Positions 53,278-61,593 of a DNA stretch of 64,000 nt are shown here, piece after piece. A program made the translations under genes and the position numbers. This DNA is from Rathayibacter sp. VKM Ac-2759 (GTDB taxonomy: Bacteria; Actinomycetota; Actinomycetes; Actinomycetales; Microbacteriaceae). Numbering within the stretch: the stretch's first letter is position 1; each line of letters opens with the position of its first letter. The DNA lies in the NCBI RefSeq assembly GCF_009834225.1, contig NZ_CP047176.1, positions 2,604,001 to 2,668,000 on the forward strand. The letters run 5' to 3'. The notes under the pieces are model-generated. The model made no database searches and was not told where the DNA came from. It was given only the letters and a program-made list of their open reading frames with translations.

Positions 53278-54045
53278 TCACTGCCGGAGGTGCGTGACGT
53301 CGCCCGAGGAGAAGGCGCGCCGCTCCCCGCCCTGCTCGAGCACGAGGCGCCCGTCGGCGTCGATGCCGGCAGCGGTCCCCTCCGCCTCGGTGCCGTCCGG
53401 GAGCTCCACTCTGACCGGGCGGCCCAGCGTGCCGCACCAGGAGCGGACGGCCTCGGCGGTCCCGGCGGCCTCGGCGTCGCCGAGGGAGAGGAGCGGTGCG
53501 AGCAGCGCCTGGAACTCGGTGAGGAACGCGGCGAGCACGGCGTCGGCCTCCGGCTCCCGGGCGCCGGCGAGCGCCAGGGAGGTCGCGGTCGGCACCGGCA
53601 GCTCCTCCTCGCTGAGGAGGAGGTTCACGCCGGTCCCGACGACCACCCGCCCGTCGGCGAGCCGCTCCGCGAGGATCCCGGCGACCTTGCGGCCGTCGAG
53701 CAGGACGTCGTTGGGCCACTTGACCGCGACGGGCACGTCGACGAGCGGCGCGAGGGCGCGGGCGAGCGCCGTGCCGGCGACGAGCGGCAGCCAGCCGAGC
53801 GCCGCCGCGGGCAGACCCGCCGCATCGACCAGGGTCGACGCCGCGAGGGTGCGACCGGGCGGTGCCTGCCAGACGCGCCCGAGGCGGCCGCGGCCCGCGC
53901 GCTGGTCGTCGGTCGCGACGACCGAGAGATGCGGCCAGGCGGCGCGATCCTCCGTGGCGCGCTCGCGCAGCTCGTCGTTCGTCGAGCCGGCGCTCTCGAG
54001 CCAGAGGACCTGCGGCGAGACGGAGCGGGAGAGCGGGAGCTGCAT
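53278..54045 (-). CDS. birA: Biotin-[acetyl-CoA-carboxylase] ligase, class I
   Basis: A 255-residue enzyme that attaches biotin to the carboxylase carrier protein. It has DQRAGRGRLGRVWQAPPG (biotinyl-AMP loop), VKWPNDVLLDGRKVAGIL and a C-terminal SH3-like region. It lacks an N-terminal helix-turn-helix, so it is not a repressor. The ATG at 54045 gives MQLPLSRSVS; a longer start at 54204 overlaps the accD promoter. Divergent from accD, whose enzyme depends on biotin. Confidence 0.94.
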   Translation of the reverse strand: MQLPLSRSVSPQVLWLESAGSTNDELRERATEDRAAWPHLSVVATDDQRAGRGRLGRVWQAPPGRTLAASTLVDAAGLPAAALGWLPLVAGTALARALAPLVDVPVAVKWPNDVLLDGRKVAGILAERLADGRVVVGTGVNLLLSEEELPVPTATSLALAGAREPEADAVLAAFLTEFQALLAPLLSLGDAEAAGTAEAVRSWCGTLGRPVRVELPDGTEAEGTAAGIDADGRLVLEQGGERRAFSSGDVTHLRQ

Positions 54046-54155
54046 GCGGCCACGGTACCGGGCGTGCTCGACAGGACGCCGAGGCCGGCAGCCGCGCCCG
54101 GCCCTTGTGCGGATCCTCTCGCTCCAGCCCTCTGTCCCTGTGCGGGTACGACAAG

Positions 54156-54184
54156 GGGGGTGGCACCACCCCCGCCGGTAAGGT
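54156..54184 (+). promoter_or_regulatory. accD promoter with operator-like inverted repeat
   Basis: TAAGGT (54179-54184) lies 6 nt before GTG 54191. GGGGGTGG (54156-54163) and CCACCCCC (54166-54173) form a perfect 8-bp inverted repeat just upstream, where a repressor or activator could bind. Confidence 0.55.
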
Positions 54185-54190
54185 GAGCGA

Positions 54191-55795
54191 GTGACCGCGA
54201 ACATCGAACGTCCCGCGCCCGATCTCTACACGACCGCGGGGAAGATCGCGGATCTCAAGGCCCGCTACCACGAGGCGGTCACCGCCAGCGGCGAGGCCGC
54301 GATCGAGAAGCAGCACGCCAAGGGCAAGATGACGGCGCGCGAGCGGATCGACACCCTCCTCGATCCCGGATCGTTCGTCGAGCTCGACGAGTTTGTGCGC
54401 CACCGCACCCACGCGTTCGGCATGGAGAAGAAGCGTCCCTACGGCGACGCGGTCGTCACGGGCACCGGCACCATCCACGGTCGCCAGGTGGCCGTCTACT
54501 CGCAGGACTTCACGATCTTCGGCGGCTCCCTCGGCGAGGTCGCCGGCGAGAAGATCATCAAGGTGATGGATCTGGCCCTGAAGACCGGCGTGCCGATCAT
54601 CGGCATCCTCGACTCCGGCGGAGCGCGCATCCAGGAGGGCGTCGTCGCCCTCGGCAAGTACGGCGAGATCTTCCGCCGCAACACCGCCGCGAGCGGCGTC
54701 ATCCCCCAGATCTCCATCATCTGCGGCCCCGCCGCGGGCGGTGCGGTCTACTCCCCCGCCCTCACCGACTTCGTGATCATGGTCGACAAGACCAGTCAGA
54801 TGTTCGTCACCGGCCCCGACGTGATCAAGACCGTCACCGGTGAGGACGTCGGCATGGAGGAGCTCGGAGGAGCCCTCACCCACAACAAGATCTCGGGCGT
54901 CTCGCACTACCTCGCGAGCGACGAGAACGACGCGCTCGACTACGCGCGGACGCTGCTCTCCTTCCTCCCGGACAACAACCTCTCGCAGGCGCCCGTCTTC
55001 GACAACGAGATCGACCTCGAGACCACGGACGCCGACCGCTTCCTCGACACGGTCATCCCCGACAGCCCCAACCAGCCCTACGACATGCGCGCCGTCATCG
55101 AGCACATCGTCGACGAGGGCGACTTCCTCGAGGTGCAGCCGCTGTTCGCGCCCAACATCGTCATCGGCTTCGGCCGCGTCGAGGGGCGCTCGGTGGGCGT
55201 CATCGCCAACCAGCCGAGCGCGATGGCCGGCACCCTGAACATCGAGGCGGGAGAGAAGGCCTCGCGCTTCGTCCGCTTCTGCGACGCCTTCTCGATCCCG
55301 ATCCTCACGCTGGTCGACGTGCCGGGCTACCTGCCCGGCACCGACCAGGAGTGGACCGGCGTCATCCGCCGCGGCGCGAAGCTCCTCTACGCCTACGCCG
55401 AGGCGACCGTCCCGCTGGTCACCGTGATCCTGCGCAAGGCGTACGGCGGCGCGTACATCGTGATGGGCTCGAAGCAGCTCGGAGCCGACATCAACCTGGC
55501 CTGGCCGACCGCCGAGATCGCGGTCATGGGCGGTCAGGGAGCCGTCAACATCCTCTACCGCGGAGAGATCCGGAAGGCGGAGGAGGCGGGCGAGGACGTC
55601 GCGGCCGTCCGCACCCGGCTGGCGAACGAGTACACCTACAACGTCGCGAGCCCGTTCCTCGCGGCCGAGCGCGGCGAGCTCGACGGAGTCATCGAGCCGT
55701 CCGCGACGCGGGTGTCGGTCGTCAAGGCGCTCCGGGCACTGCGGACCAAGCGGGCGAACCTCCCCGCGAAGAAGCACGGCAACATCCCGCTCTGA
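54191..55795 (+). CDS. accD: Acyl-CoA carboxylase beta (carboxyltransferase) subunit, AccD/PccB type
   Basis: A 534-residue carboxyltransferase. It transfers CO2 from carboxybiotin to propionyl- or acetyl-Co[31 protein letters not shown] (141-150), [13 protein letters not shown] (179-190) and the second oxyanion region in [15 protein letters not shown] are all present. Position after birA matches accD5. Start GTG at 54191, leaderless. Its epsilon partner is 4.2 kb away at 59973. Propionyl versus acetyl preference is not settled by the sequence. Confidence 0.95.
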   Translation: MTANIERPAPDLYTTAGKIADLKARYHEAVTASGEAAIEKQHAKGKMTARERIDTLLDPGSFVELDEFVRHRTHAFGMEKKRPYGDAVVTGTGTIHGRQVAVYSQDFTIFGGSLGEVAGEKIIKVMDLALKTGVPIIGILDSGGARIQEGVVALGKYGEIFRRNTAASGVIPQISIICGPAAGGAVYSPALTDFVIMVDKTSQMFVTGPDVIKTVTGEDVGMEELGGALTHNKISGVSHYLASDENDALDYARTLLSFLPDNNLSQAPVFDNEIDLETTDADRFLDTVIPDSPNQPYDMRAVIEHIVDEGDFLEVQPLFAPNIVIGFGRVEGRSVGVIANQPSAMAGTLNIEAGEKASRFVRFCDAFSIPILTLVDVPGYLPGTDQEWTGVIRRGAKLLYAYAEATVPLVTVILRKAYGGAYIVMGSKQLGADINLAWPTAEIAVMGGQGAVNILYRGEIRKAEEAGEDVAAVRTRLANEYTYNVASPFLAAERGELDGVIEPSATRVSVVKALRALRTKRANLPAKKHGNIPL

Positions 55796-55896
55796 CGCCG
55801 GCGACCCGCAACGCACGCCCGCGGGGCACCGAGTCCCGGCTGCTAGCGTGAGCCCTCACCGCGCCTGCCCGCCGGCGCGGAGGATCGGGAGGATCG

Positions 55897-56544
55897 ATGC
55901 CCACCGTCGTCCTCGCGCGCCTGTGCACGCCCTACGTGTCGGACTTCCCCGTGAGCGGTGCCGCGATCTCGACGATCGGATCCTCCTTCGCGGGCGAGAC
56001 CGTCGCCGCGAGCGACCCGGTCGCCGCCCGCCTCGACGAGATCCAGCTCGATCTCGGTGAGGGGCCGGGATGGGACGCGGTGCGCAGCCGCCGCCCGGTC
56101 CTCGTCGACGACGTGCGCGAATCCACTCCGCGCTGGCCGCTGTTCGCCGACGAGGCGACCAGGATCCCCGTCGATGCGGTCTACGCGTTCCCGCTGAGGG
56201 TGGGCGGGCTCGACGTCGGCGTCGTCGACCTCTACAACCGCAGTCCCGGCCCCCTCCCCTCGTCCGTGATCGACGGCATCCGCCGGAGGACGACGGCGAC
56301 CGCGCTCGAACTCGTCGCGCAGGTGCTGGTCGGCAGCGACACCGACGAGTCCGGCAACCCGCACTCCCGGCGCGTCATCCACCAGGCGACGGGGATGATC
56401 GTGGCGCGCGACCAGTGCTCGCCGGGCGACGCGCTCCTCCTGCTCAGGGCGCACGCCTTCACGCTCGGCCGGAGCGTCGCCGCCCTCGCGGAGGAGATCG
56501 CCGACCGCCGCTCGGGATTCCCCCCGCCGCCCCTCGAAACCTAG
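55897..56544 (+). CDS. GAF-ANTAR domain RNA-binding regulator (1)
   Basis: A 215-residue protein with an N-terminal GAF-like sensor (about 10-140, with LGEGPGWDAVRSRRPVLVDD and YAFPLRVGGLDVGVVDLY) and a C-terminal ANTAR helix bundle (about 155-205, with HQATGMIVARDQCSPGDALL). ANTAR domains bind paired RNA hairpins and prevent early termination. GGGAGG lies 4 nt before the ATG. It is followed at once by a second, longer GAF-ANTAR gene. Signal and RNA target are unknown. Confidence 0.9.
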   Translation: MPTVVLARLCTPYVSDFPVSGAAISTIGSSFAGETVAASDPVAARLDEIQLDLGEGPGWDAVRSRRPVLVDDVRESTPRWPLFADEATRIPVDAVYAFPLRVGGLDVGVVDLYNRSPGPLPSSVIDGIRRRTTATALELVAQVLVGSDTDESGNPHSRRVIHQATGMIVARDQCSPGDALLLLRAHAFTLGRSVAALAEEIADRRSGFPPPPLET

Positions 56545-56547
56545 GAT
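56542..56547 (+). promoter_or_regulatory. -10 box for the second GAF-ANTAR gene
   Basis: TAGGAT begins in the stop codon of the first GAF-ANTAR gene and is 7 nt before the ATG at 56555. The second gene may have its own leaderless transcript. Confidence 0.5.
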
Positions 56548-56554
56548 CGACACC

Positions 56555-57268
56555 ATGACTGCCCGCGCCCGTGAGCACGATCTCATCGAGACCTTCGTGA
56601 CGCTCTCCGACACCCTCGTCGACGACTACGACACCGTCGAGCTCATGCAGACCCTCGTCGATCGCAGCGCCTCCCTCTTCGAGGCGGCCTCGGCGGGCCT
56701 CGTGCTGCGCGACGCCCACGGCGTCGCCGAGGTCCTCGCGTCGACGGATGAGGACTCCCGCCTGATCGGCCTGCTGCAGCTGCACGAGGACGCGGGGCCG
56801 TGCATGGAGTGCCTGCACACGGGCGAGGCGGTCGTCGTCGCCGACATCCGCGACGCGCCGCCGGAGTGGGATCGGTTCCGCGAGCGCGCCCTCGAGCTCG
56901 GTCTGCGCTCCGTCCACTGCGTGCCGCTGCGCCTGCGCAGCGAGTGCATCGGATCGCTGAACCTGTTCGGGACGACGCCGGGGCTCCTCGCCGACGAGGA
57001 CGTCGCGGTCGTCCAGGCGTTCGCCGACGTCGCGACGATCGGCATCCTGCACCAGCGCGCACTGGAGGAGAGCGATCTGGTGCGCAGTCAGCTGCAGCGC
57101 GCCCTCGACAGCCGCGTCGTCATCGAGCAGGCGAAGGGGGCGGTCGCCTACTCCCGCGACATCAGCACCGAGGAGGCCTTCGACGTCCTCCGCCGGCACG
57201 CGCGCTCGACCTCGACGGCGCTGACCGTCATCGCCTCCCGCGTCCTGCGCGGCGAGCTGCGCCTCTAG
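56555..57268 (+). CDS. GAF-ANTAR domain RNA-binding regulator (2)
   Basis: A 237-residue paralogue of the previous protein. The GAF domain (about 20-165) contains LLQLHEDAGPCMECLHTGEA with C-x-x-C-like cysteines that could bind metal or heme or sense redox. RSVHCVPLRLRSECIGSLNLFG follows. The ANTAR part (about 185-232) has EQAKGAVAYSRDISTEEAFD. The pair may work together on one RNA switch. Its 3' end overlaps the convergent MprF-like gene by 4 bp. Confidence 0.9.
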   Translation: MTARAREHDLIETFVTLSDTLVDDYDTVELMQTLVDRSASLFEAASAGLVLRDAHGVAEVLASTDEDSRLIGLLQLHEDAGPCMECLHTGEAVVVADIRDAPPEWDRFRERALELGLRSVHCVPLRLRSECIGSLNLFGTTPGLLADEDVAVVQAFADVATIGILHQRALEESDLVRSQLQRALDSRVVIEQAKGAVAYSRDISTEEAFDVLRRHARSTSTALTVIASRVLRGELRL

Positions 57269-59826
57269 GCCGCGCCCGGTCCCGCCTTCGCGGACTCCGC
57301 GGAGCGCTCCTCGGGCCGGGGAGCGAGCGCGCGGGCGAACGCCAGCGCCTCCGCGGCCGACACGTCGGGCAGGTAGGCCCGGCCGAGAGCCGCGCCGATG
57401 CGCGGCAGCTGCAGCGCGTCGGGGTAGGCCATCCAGAGTCCCACGTAGCGGGGGTGGAACTTCGCCTTGAAGCGGAACAGCGACGTGAAGCCGTAGGCCG
57501 GCTCGAGCGTGCGCGAGAGGAACTCCAGCAGCCGGGAGAGCACGGTCGGCTGGGGCGCCTCCTGCCCCGCCTCGACCGGCGCCACGGCGAGCGGGGCTCC
57601 GGACAGCGAGAGGAACTCGGCCCCCTCCTGCTGGGCGTGCAGCGCGGCGGAGGCGATGAGGAACTCCATGATCCCCGGCATCGCGTCGTCGGAGCGGCGC
57701 ATGAAGTCGAGCGTCCAGCCGACGATCCGGCCGTCGCGGTGCACGGGGAGCCAGCTGGTCACGCCCTGGAGGACTCCGTCCGGCCCGACGGCGAGCAGGA
57801 GCGCGACGTCGGCGTCGCGGATCTCGTCGATCCCGCCGAGCGTGAAGCCCATCTCGGGGAGCGCCTTCTCGGCGACCCAGCGCTCCGACAGGTCGACGAT
57901 CTGGTTCGCCATGCCCAGCGACAGGTCCGGCCAGCTCGTCCAGACCGCCTCGATGCCGAGCTTGATGCCGCGGTTCAGCGGGTAGCGGACCTTCTGCCAC
58001 TGCTTGCCGGTGAGCTCGAAGCCCTCGAGCTCGATGATCGTCTCCTCGCCCACCGAGATCCGCGACCAGCCGAGGGAGTCGAAGACCGGGAGCAGCTCGT
58101 CGTGGACGCTGTAGAAGACGGGCGTCCAGCTCCGCTCGTCGCAGAAGCGGACGAAGCCCGCGACGACCTCGGCCCGCCTCTCCGGCGCGCAGGCCGGATC
58201 GGACAGCGTGATCGCCACGGCGCCCACCACCCGGTAGGCGACACCGCCCTCGCCGTCGGCGGCGATCCAGTGCTCGTTGCCCTGCCAGGTGCCCTGGTGG
58301 CCGAGGCTGCCGGCTCCGTAGCGCTCGAGCAGAGCCCGGTACCGCGCCTCGTCGCCGCGCACCCGCTGGACGTCGGTCGCGCGCAGCAGGGACACCACGG
58401 CGACGACGACGAGGAGCCAGAACGCGGGCCCCACCCACTCGAAGACCAGCCGCGCCACCGGTTCGCGCGGGACGGCCATCAGACCGAATCCGCCGAGGAA
58501 GCTGACCGGCACGAAGCGGAGGAGCCCGTCGAGCAGCAGCCGACCCACGCCGATCACGGGCTCGAAGCTGGTGCGGGAGGCCGCGGCGAGTGCGAGGTAG
58601 CCGCCCAGCCCCACGACGAAGGCCGCGCCGGTGATCCGCGCCCAGCGCCGAGCCGCCTCGCGTGGGGCCCTGATCCGGAAGTGCCGCCGGCCGATCACGA
58701 GCACGGCGACCACCGCGAGCGGGACGAGCACCGTCGTCGCGACCCAGAGCAGATACTCGGCGTAGTACGGGAAGTCGGAGTGCCGCGCCGCTCGCTGCAG
58801 CGAGAACACCTCGAGGACGGCGATCGCCGCGTTGACGCCGATCGCCAGCACGAGCCCGAGGCGCCGACCCGAGCGCAGCCCCGCCGCCGCGACCAGGAGC
58901 AGGAGGAGGGGGACGAAGGTCAGGACGATCGGTCCCGGAGCCACGAGGCTGAGCTGCACGTGGTGCGTGCAGTGGCGCACCATCCCCCCGCAGGGGTCCT
59001 CGAGATCGCCGGTGCCGGTGAACGCGCTCTGCAGGAGCCGGCCGAGGAACGAGAAGGGGCCGTACCCGGAGTCCGAGAGCACCGCGACCAGCGGGCCGAT
59101 CGCCGTCACGGCGACCACCGCCGCGATGAGCGCGCGCGACTCCCGGTGCGAGCTCCGCACGGGCCTGCGGGGGCGCAGGGCGCCGACTCCGCCCGCGAGG
59201 ACGGCGCCGAGGGCGAGACCGGCGAGGCCCGCGATCATCCGGTAGACATCGGCGGAGTCGCCGGCGTAGAGCACGAACATCAGGACGACCGAGAAGGTCG
59301 TCACCCGGAGCCGACGGCGCCACAGAGCGCCCATGAACGCGGTGGAGGCCAGGAGCGCGCCGACGGCGCCGATCAGCGGGTCGAAGGTCGCGTCGCCGAC
59401 GGTGTCGGTCGCCCACCACTCCCCCGCGGCCGCGCCCGACGACTGCAGCAGCGCGCCGATCCCGACTCCGAGGACGCCGGTCACCACGAAGGCGACGACC
59501 GTGCGCACGGAGCCGAGCCGCCGCTCGGCCACCGCGAGCAGAGGGAGCACGAGGACGACGTCGAGCAGGAGCTGCAGCGGATCGGAGGAGACCAGGAGCG
59601 CGGTGACCGCCGTCCACGGCCGGCCGCCCAGGGTCGTGCCGGCTCCCCCCGCCCACCAGGCCGAGGTGTCGGCGCTCGCGGGTCCGAGGAGCGTCCCGGT
59701 GACCGCGCTCGCGACGAGCAGGACGAGTGTCACGGCGACCGCGACGGGCGAACGGCGCAGCAGGAGCCGGAGGGGCCGGAGGGGCCGGACCACCGCGACG
59801 CCGCGCCTCGAGAACCACGACGGCAT
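57265..59826 (-). CDS. MprF-like phosphatidylglycerol aminoacyltransferase with rhomboid-like N-terminus
   Basis: An 853-residue membrane protein. An N-terminal six-helix region (about 30-230) resembles a rhomboid fold but has GAVG where the GxSG protease motif would be. Further helices (about 230-510) follow, and then the cytosolic DUF2156 synthase domain (about 520-820, with YSVHDELLPVFDSLGWSRIS and FKAKFHPRYVGLWMAYPD). DUF2156 proteins transfer lysine or other amino acids from tRNA to phosphatidylglycerol, protecting against cationic peptides. AGGAG 8 nt before ATG 59826 fixes the start. Activity on lysine is inferred. Confidence 0.85.
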   Translation of the reverse strand: MPSWFSRRGVAVVRPLRPLRLLLRRSPVAVAVTLVLLVASAVTGTLLGPASADTSAWWAGGAGTTLGGRPWTAVTALLVSSDPLQLLLDVVLVLPLLAVAERRLGSVRTVVAFVVTGVLGVGIGALLQSSGAAAGEWWATDTVGDATFDPLIGAVGALLASTAFMGALWRRRLRVTTFSVVLMFVLYAGDSADVYRMIAGLAGLALGAVLAGGVGALRPRRPVRSSHRESRALIAAVVAVTAIGPLVAVLSDSGYGPFSFLGRLLQSAFTGTGDLEDPCGGMVRHCTHHVQLSLVAPGPIVLTFVPLLLLLVAAAGLRSGRRLGLVLAIGVNAAIAVLEVFSLQRAARHSDFPYYAEYLLWVATTVLVPLAVVAVLVIGRRHFRIRAPREAARRWARITGAAFVVGLGGYLALAAASRTSFEPVIGVGRLLLDGLLRFVPVSFLGGFGLMAVPREPVARLVFEWVGPAFWLLVVVAVVSLLRATDVQRVRGDEARYRALLERYGAGSLGHQGTWQGNEHWIAADGEGGVAYRVVGAVAITLSDPACAPERRAEVVAGFVRFCDERSWTPVFYSVHDELLPVFDSLGWSRISVGEETIIELEGFELTGKQWQKVRYPLNRGIKLGIEAVWTSWPDLSLGMANQIVDLSERWVAEKALPEMGFTLGGIDEIRDADVALLLAVGPDGVLQGVTSWLPVHRDGRIVGWTLDFMRRSDDAMPGIMEFLIASAALHAQQEGAEFLSLSGAPLAVAPVEAGQEAPQPTVLSRLLEFLSRTLEPAYGFTSLFRFKAKFHPRYVGLWMAYPDALQLPRIGAALGRAYLPDVSAAEALAFARALAPRPEERSAESAKAGPGAA

Positions 59827-59960
59827 GGTGCTTGCTCCTGTTCGGACCCGGGCGGAACGCCGCTCCGGCGACGTCCGGCGACAGCATAACGGCGCGCCGC
59901 CGACTCCCGGCCGTGAAGCGCCCGCGGCCGCCCCGCCCGACCCCGTGGAGGCCGATGCGG

Positions 59961-59966
59961 TACCGT
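59961..59966 (+). promoter_or_regulatory. -10 box for accE (leaderless)
   Basis: TACCGT lies 6 nt before the ATG at 59973. accE therefore has its own promoter apart from accD. Confidence 0.5.
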
Positions 59967-59972
59967 CGCGGC

Positions 59973-60194
59973 ATGAGCGCTTCCGACTCCGCACCCGACG
60001 TCGTCATCTCGACCCCGGGCCTCGATGCCCGTCAGATCGCCGCCGTGACGGCCGTGGTGACCGCGCTCGCCGCTCAGGCACCGGCCCGGCAGGAGCCGTC
60101 GGAGGTCGTCGCGGGCGGCTGGAACGATCGCGCGTCGGCCGTCCGCGCGCCGCTCGCTCCCGCGCCGGGAGCCTGGCGCTCCTTCTCCGGCTGA
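59973..60194 (+). CDS. accE: Acyl-CoA carboxylase epsilon subunit
   Basis: A 73-residue protein with the family ending WNDRASAVRAPLAPAPGAWR and a helical middle, ARQIAAVTAVVTALAAQ. AccE subunits stabilise actinobacterial acyl-CoA carboxylase complexes. In relatives it usually follows accD directly; here a GAF-ANTAR pair and the MprF-like gene lie between. It is divergent from the MprF-like gene. It is followed by a 355-bp structured gap. Confidence 0.87.
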   Translation: MSASDSAPDVVISTPGLDARQIAAVTAVVTALAAQAPARQEPSEVVAGGWNDRASAVRAPLAPAPGAWRSFSG

Positions 60195-60394
60195 TCCTCC
60201 GCACCCGGTCTGTACCCCGATGGCGTCGGGCGTCGGAGCGAAGGTGAGATTTGTACCCCGATTAGTCCCCTAAAGTGCCGACTATCTCGATCCTCGCCCG
60301 CTGAGGATGATTATGCGTGTTCGGTGTTCACTCCTCGGAGGGGGCACTGCCAATCACTCGCCGACCAGGGTAAGCGGGCGGGTGTTTTGGGGGC

Positions 60395-60429
60395 GAGTGA
60401 GGGTGATATTCGGGTTATCACCCTCACTC
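60395..60429. terminator. Perfect 13-bp hairpin
   Basis: GAGTGAGGGTGAT (60395-60407) and ATCACCCTCACTC (60417-60429) pair perfectly around a 9-nt loop. It could terminate transcripts from either side. Confidence 0.65.
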
Positions 60430-60439
60430 GGGGTTTGAC

Positions 60440-60490
60440 GGCGGGCCGGGCCCCCTCTTCGGAGGAGTGGACGGCCCGCCGCACTCTTTT
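60440..60490 (+). terminator. Intrinsic-terminator-like hairpin with T-run
   Basis: GGCGGGCC (60440-60447) pairs with GGCCCGCC (60473-60480), with CTCTTCGGAG inside. GCACTCTTTT follows. It fits the end of a plus-strand transcript such as accE or a small RNA. Confidence 0.55.
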
Positions 60491-60549
60491 AACCGGTGCG
60501 CCCTCCCGGGCGACGCCCGAGGTGAGCAGCTCCTGCGGCCGCGCCGAGC

Positions 60550-61593
60550 TCAGGCGCCGGACGGGCTGCGCTCGTCGCGCCGGATCTCGACCCAGGCGTC
60601 GACCTCGTCGGCCGCGTCGTCCGATCCGAGGGCTCCCGCACTGCCGTCTCCGGCCGTCCTGAGCCCCACGACGGTCACCGCCGAGGGCGAGTCCGGGGAG
60701 GCGGTGCGGACCACGATGCGGTCGACCCCCTCGCGGATGCCGCCGAGGGCACGGGCCAGCTCGCTGAGCACCCGGCTGCTCTCCTCCTCCGAGGTGCGGT
60801 CGAGTCCTCCGTCGTCGAGCACCGAGACGGTCACGCCGCGGCGCCGCGCATCGAGCACCAGCCGGCGCACCTCGTCGTCGAGCAGCCGGCGGCCGCGGAT
60901 CTCGTCGCGGACCGACGCCTCGAGCAGGCGGCACTCGCGCCGCTCCTCGTCGCTCAGCCCCGAGCCGCTCGCCGCGATCCGCCGCAGCATGTCCGAGGCG
61001 ATGGCGCGCGTCTGCTCCAGCCGCACCTCGCGCTCGCTCAGGTGCGCCTCCTCCGCCGCGCGCCACGAGGCCGCGGCGCGCTCCGCCGCCTCCAGCACGC
61101 GGGCCTCCGAGCTCGCCCGCCCGAGCTCGATGATGAGCAGCTGCGCGATGCCCACCCAGGCGATGCCGCCGACCACGCCCAGCGTCGCCAGTGCGACCGG
61201 TCCCGCCCAGATCGTCGTGTGGACGATGAGGAACGCGACTCCCGCCCAGGCGGCGAGCGGGCGCCTCCGCGCGCAGACGACGGTCATGAGCGTGCCGACG
61301 GCGGCGATGTACCAGGTCGAGTAGCCGTTCGAGACCCCGGGATCGAGCGAGGGGGCGACGAGGAGCGGCAGGGCGATCGCCACGGCCGTCATCGAGAACG
61401 CGACCGGCGCGGACATCCGGACCGTCGTGCTCGGCCAGAGCGCGACGACCGTCGCGGCCGCGTAGAGCGAGACCGCGAGGAGGTCCGCCGGGCTCGGCGG
61501 CGCGCTCCGGAACGAGAAGAACGCGAGCACCACGTGGTAGAGCGAGAAGCCCGCCGCGAGGGCGTAGAGGAGCGGACGCGGATAGGTGATCAC
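60550..61593 (-). CDS. Membrane protein with degenerate kinase-like C-terminus, third gene of two-component operon
   Basis: A 347-residue protein with five to six membrane helices (about 5-150), then a helical linker (RVLEAAERAAASWRAAEEAH) and a C-terminal domain with LLDDEVRRLVLDARRRGVTV and IVVRTASPDSPSAVTVVGL. It has the outline of a sensor kinase but no recognisable phospho-histidine block and no N, G1 or G2 ATP boxes. The GTG overlaps the histidine kinase stop (GTGA). It may be a pseudokinase that modulates or heterodimerises with that kinase. Confidence 0.75.
   Translation of the reverse strand: MITYPRPLLYALAAGFSLYHVVLAFFSFRSAPPSPADLLAVSLYAAATVVALWPSTTVRMSAPVAFSMTAVAIALPLLVAPSLDPGVSNGYSTWYIAAVGTLMTVVCARRRPLAAWAGVAFLIVHTTIWAGPVALATLGVVGGIAWVGIAQLLIIELGRASSEARVLEAAERAAASWRAAEEAHLSEREVRLEQTRAIASDMLRRIAASGSGLSDEERRECRLLEASVRDEIRGRRLLDDEVRRLVLDARRRGVTVSVLDDGGLDRTSEEESSRVLSELARALGGIREGVDRIVVRTASPDSPSAVTVVGLRTAGDGSAGALGSDDAADEVDAWVEIRRDERSPSGA

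Larger units (their letters stand above)
60195..60549. other. Intergenic region between convergent genes, with repeats and hairpins
   Basis: No convincing protein gene. TGTACCCCGAT occurs at 60211-60221 and 60252-60262. Lower-GC, promoter-like sequence lies near 60262-60285 (TTAGTC, GACTAT). Two strong hairpins follow (60395-60429 and 60440-60480), the second with a TTTT run. The 41-codon frame at 60313-60438 has a GAGG site but rare codons and overlaps a hairpin. A small RNA on the plus strand is possible. Confidence 0.6.

Noticed and set aside
55843..56613. A 256-codon minus-strand frame over the first GAF-ANTAR gene
   Set aside because: The plus strand encodes clear GAF and ANTAR motifs. 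The minus frame has none.
60313..60438. A 41-codon frame with a GAGG site
   Set aside because: It uses codons that are rare here (ATA, TTA, TCA, GTA, AGG) and runs through the 13-bp hairpin, so it is probably not translated as a stable protein.
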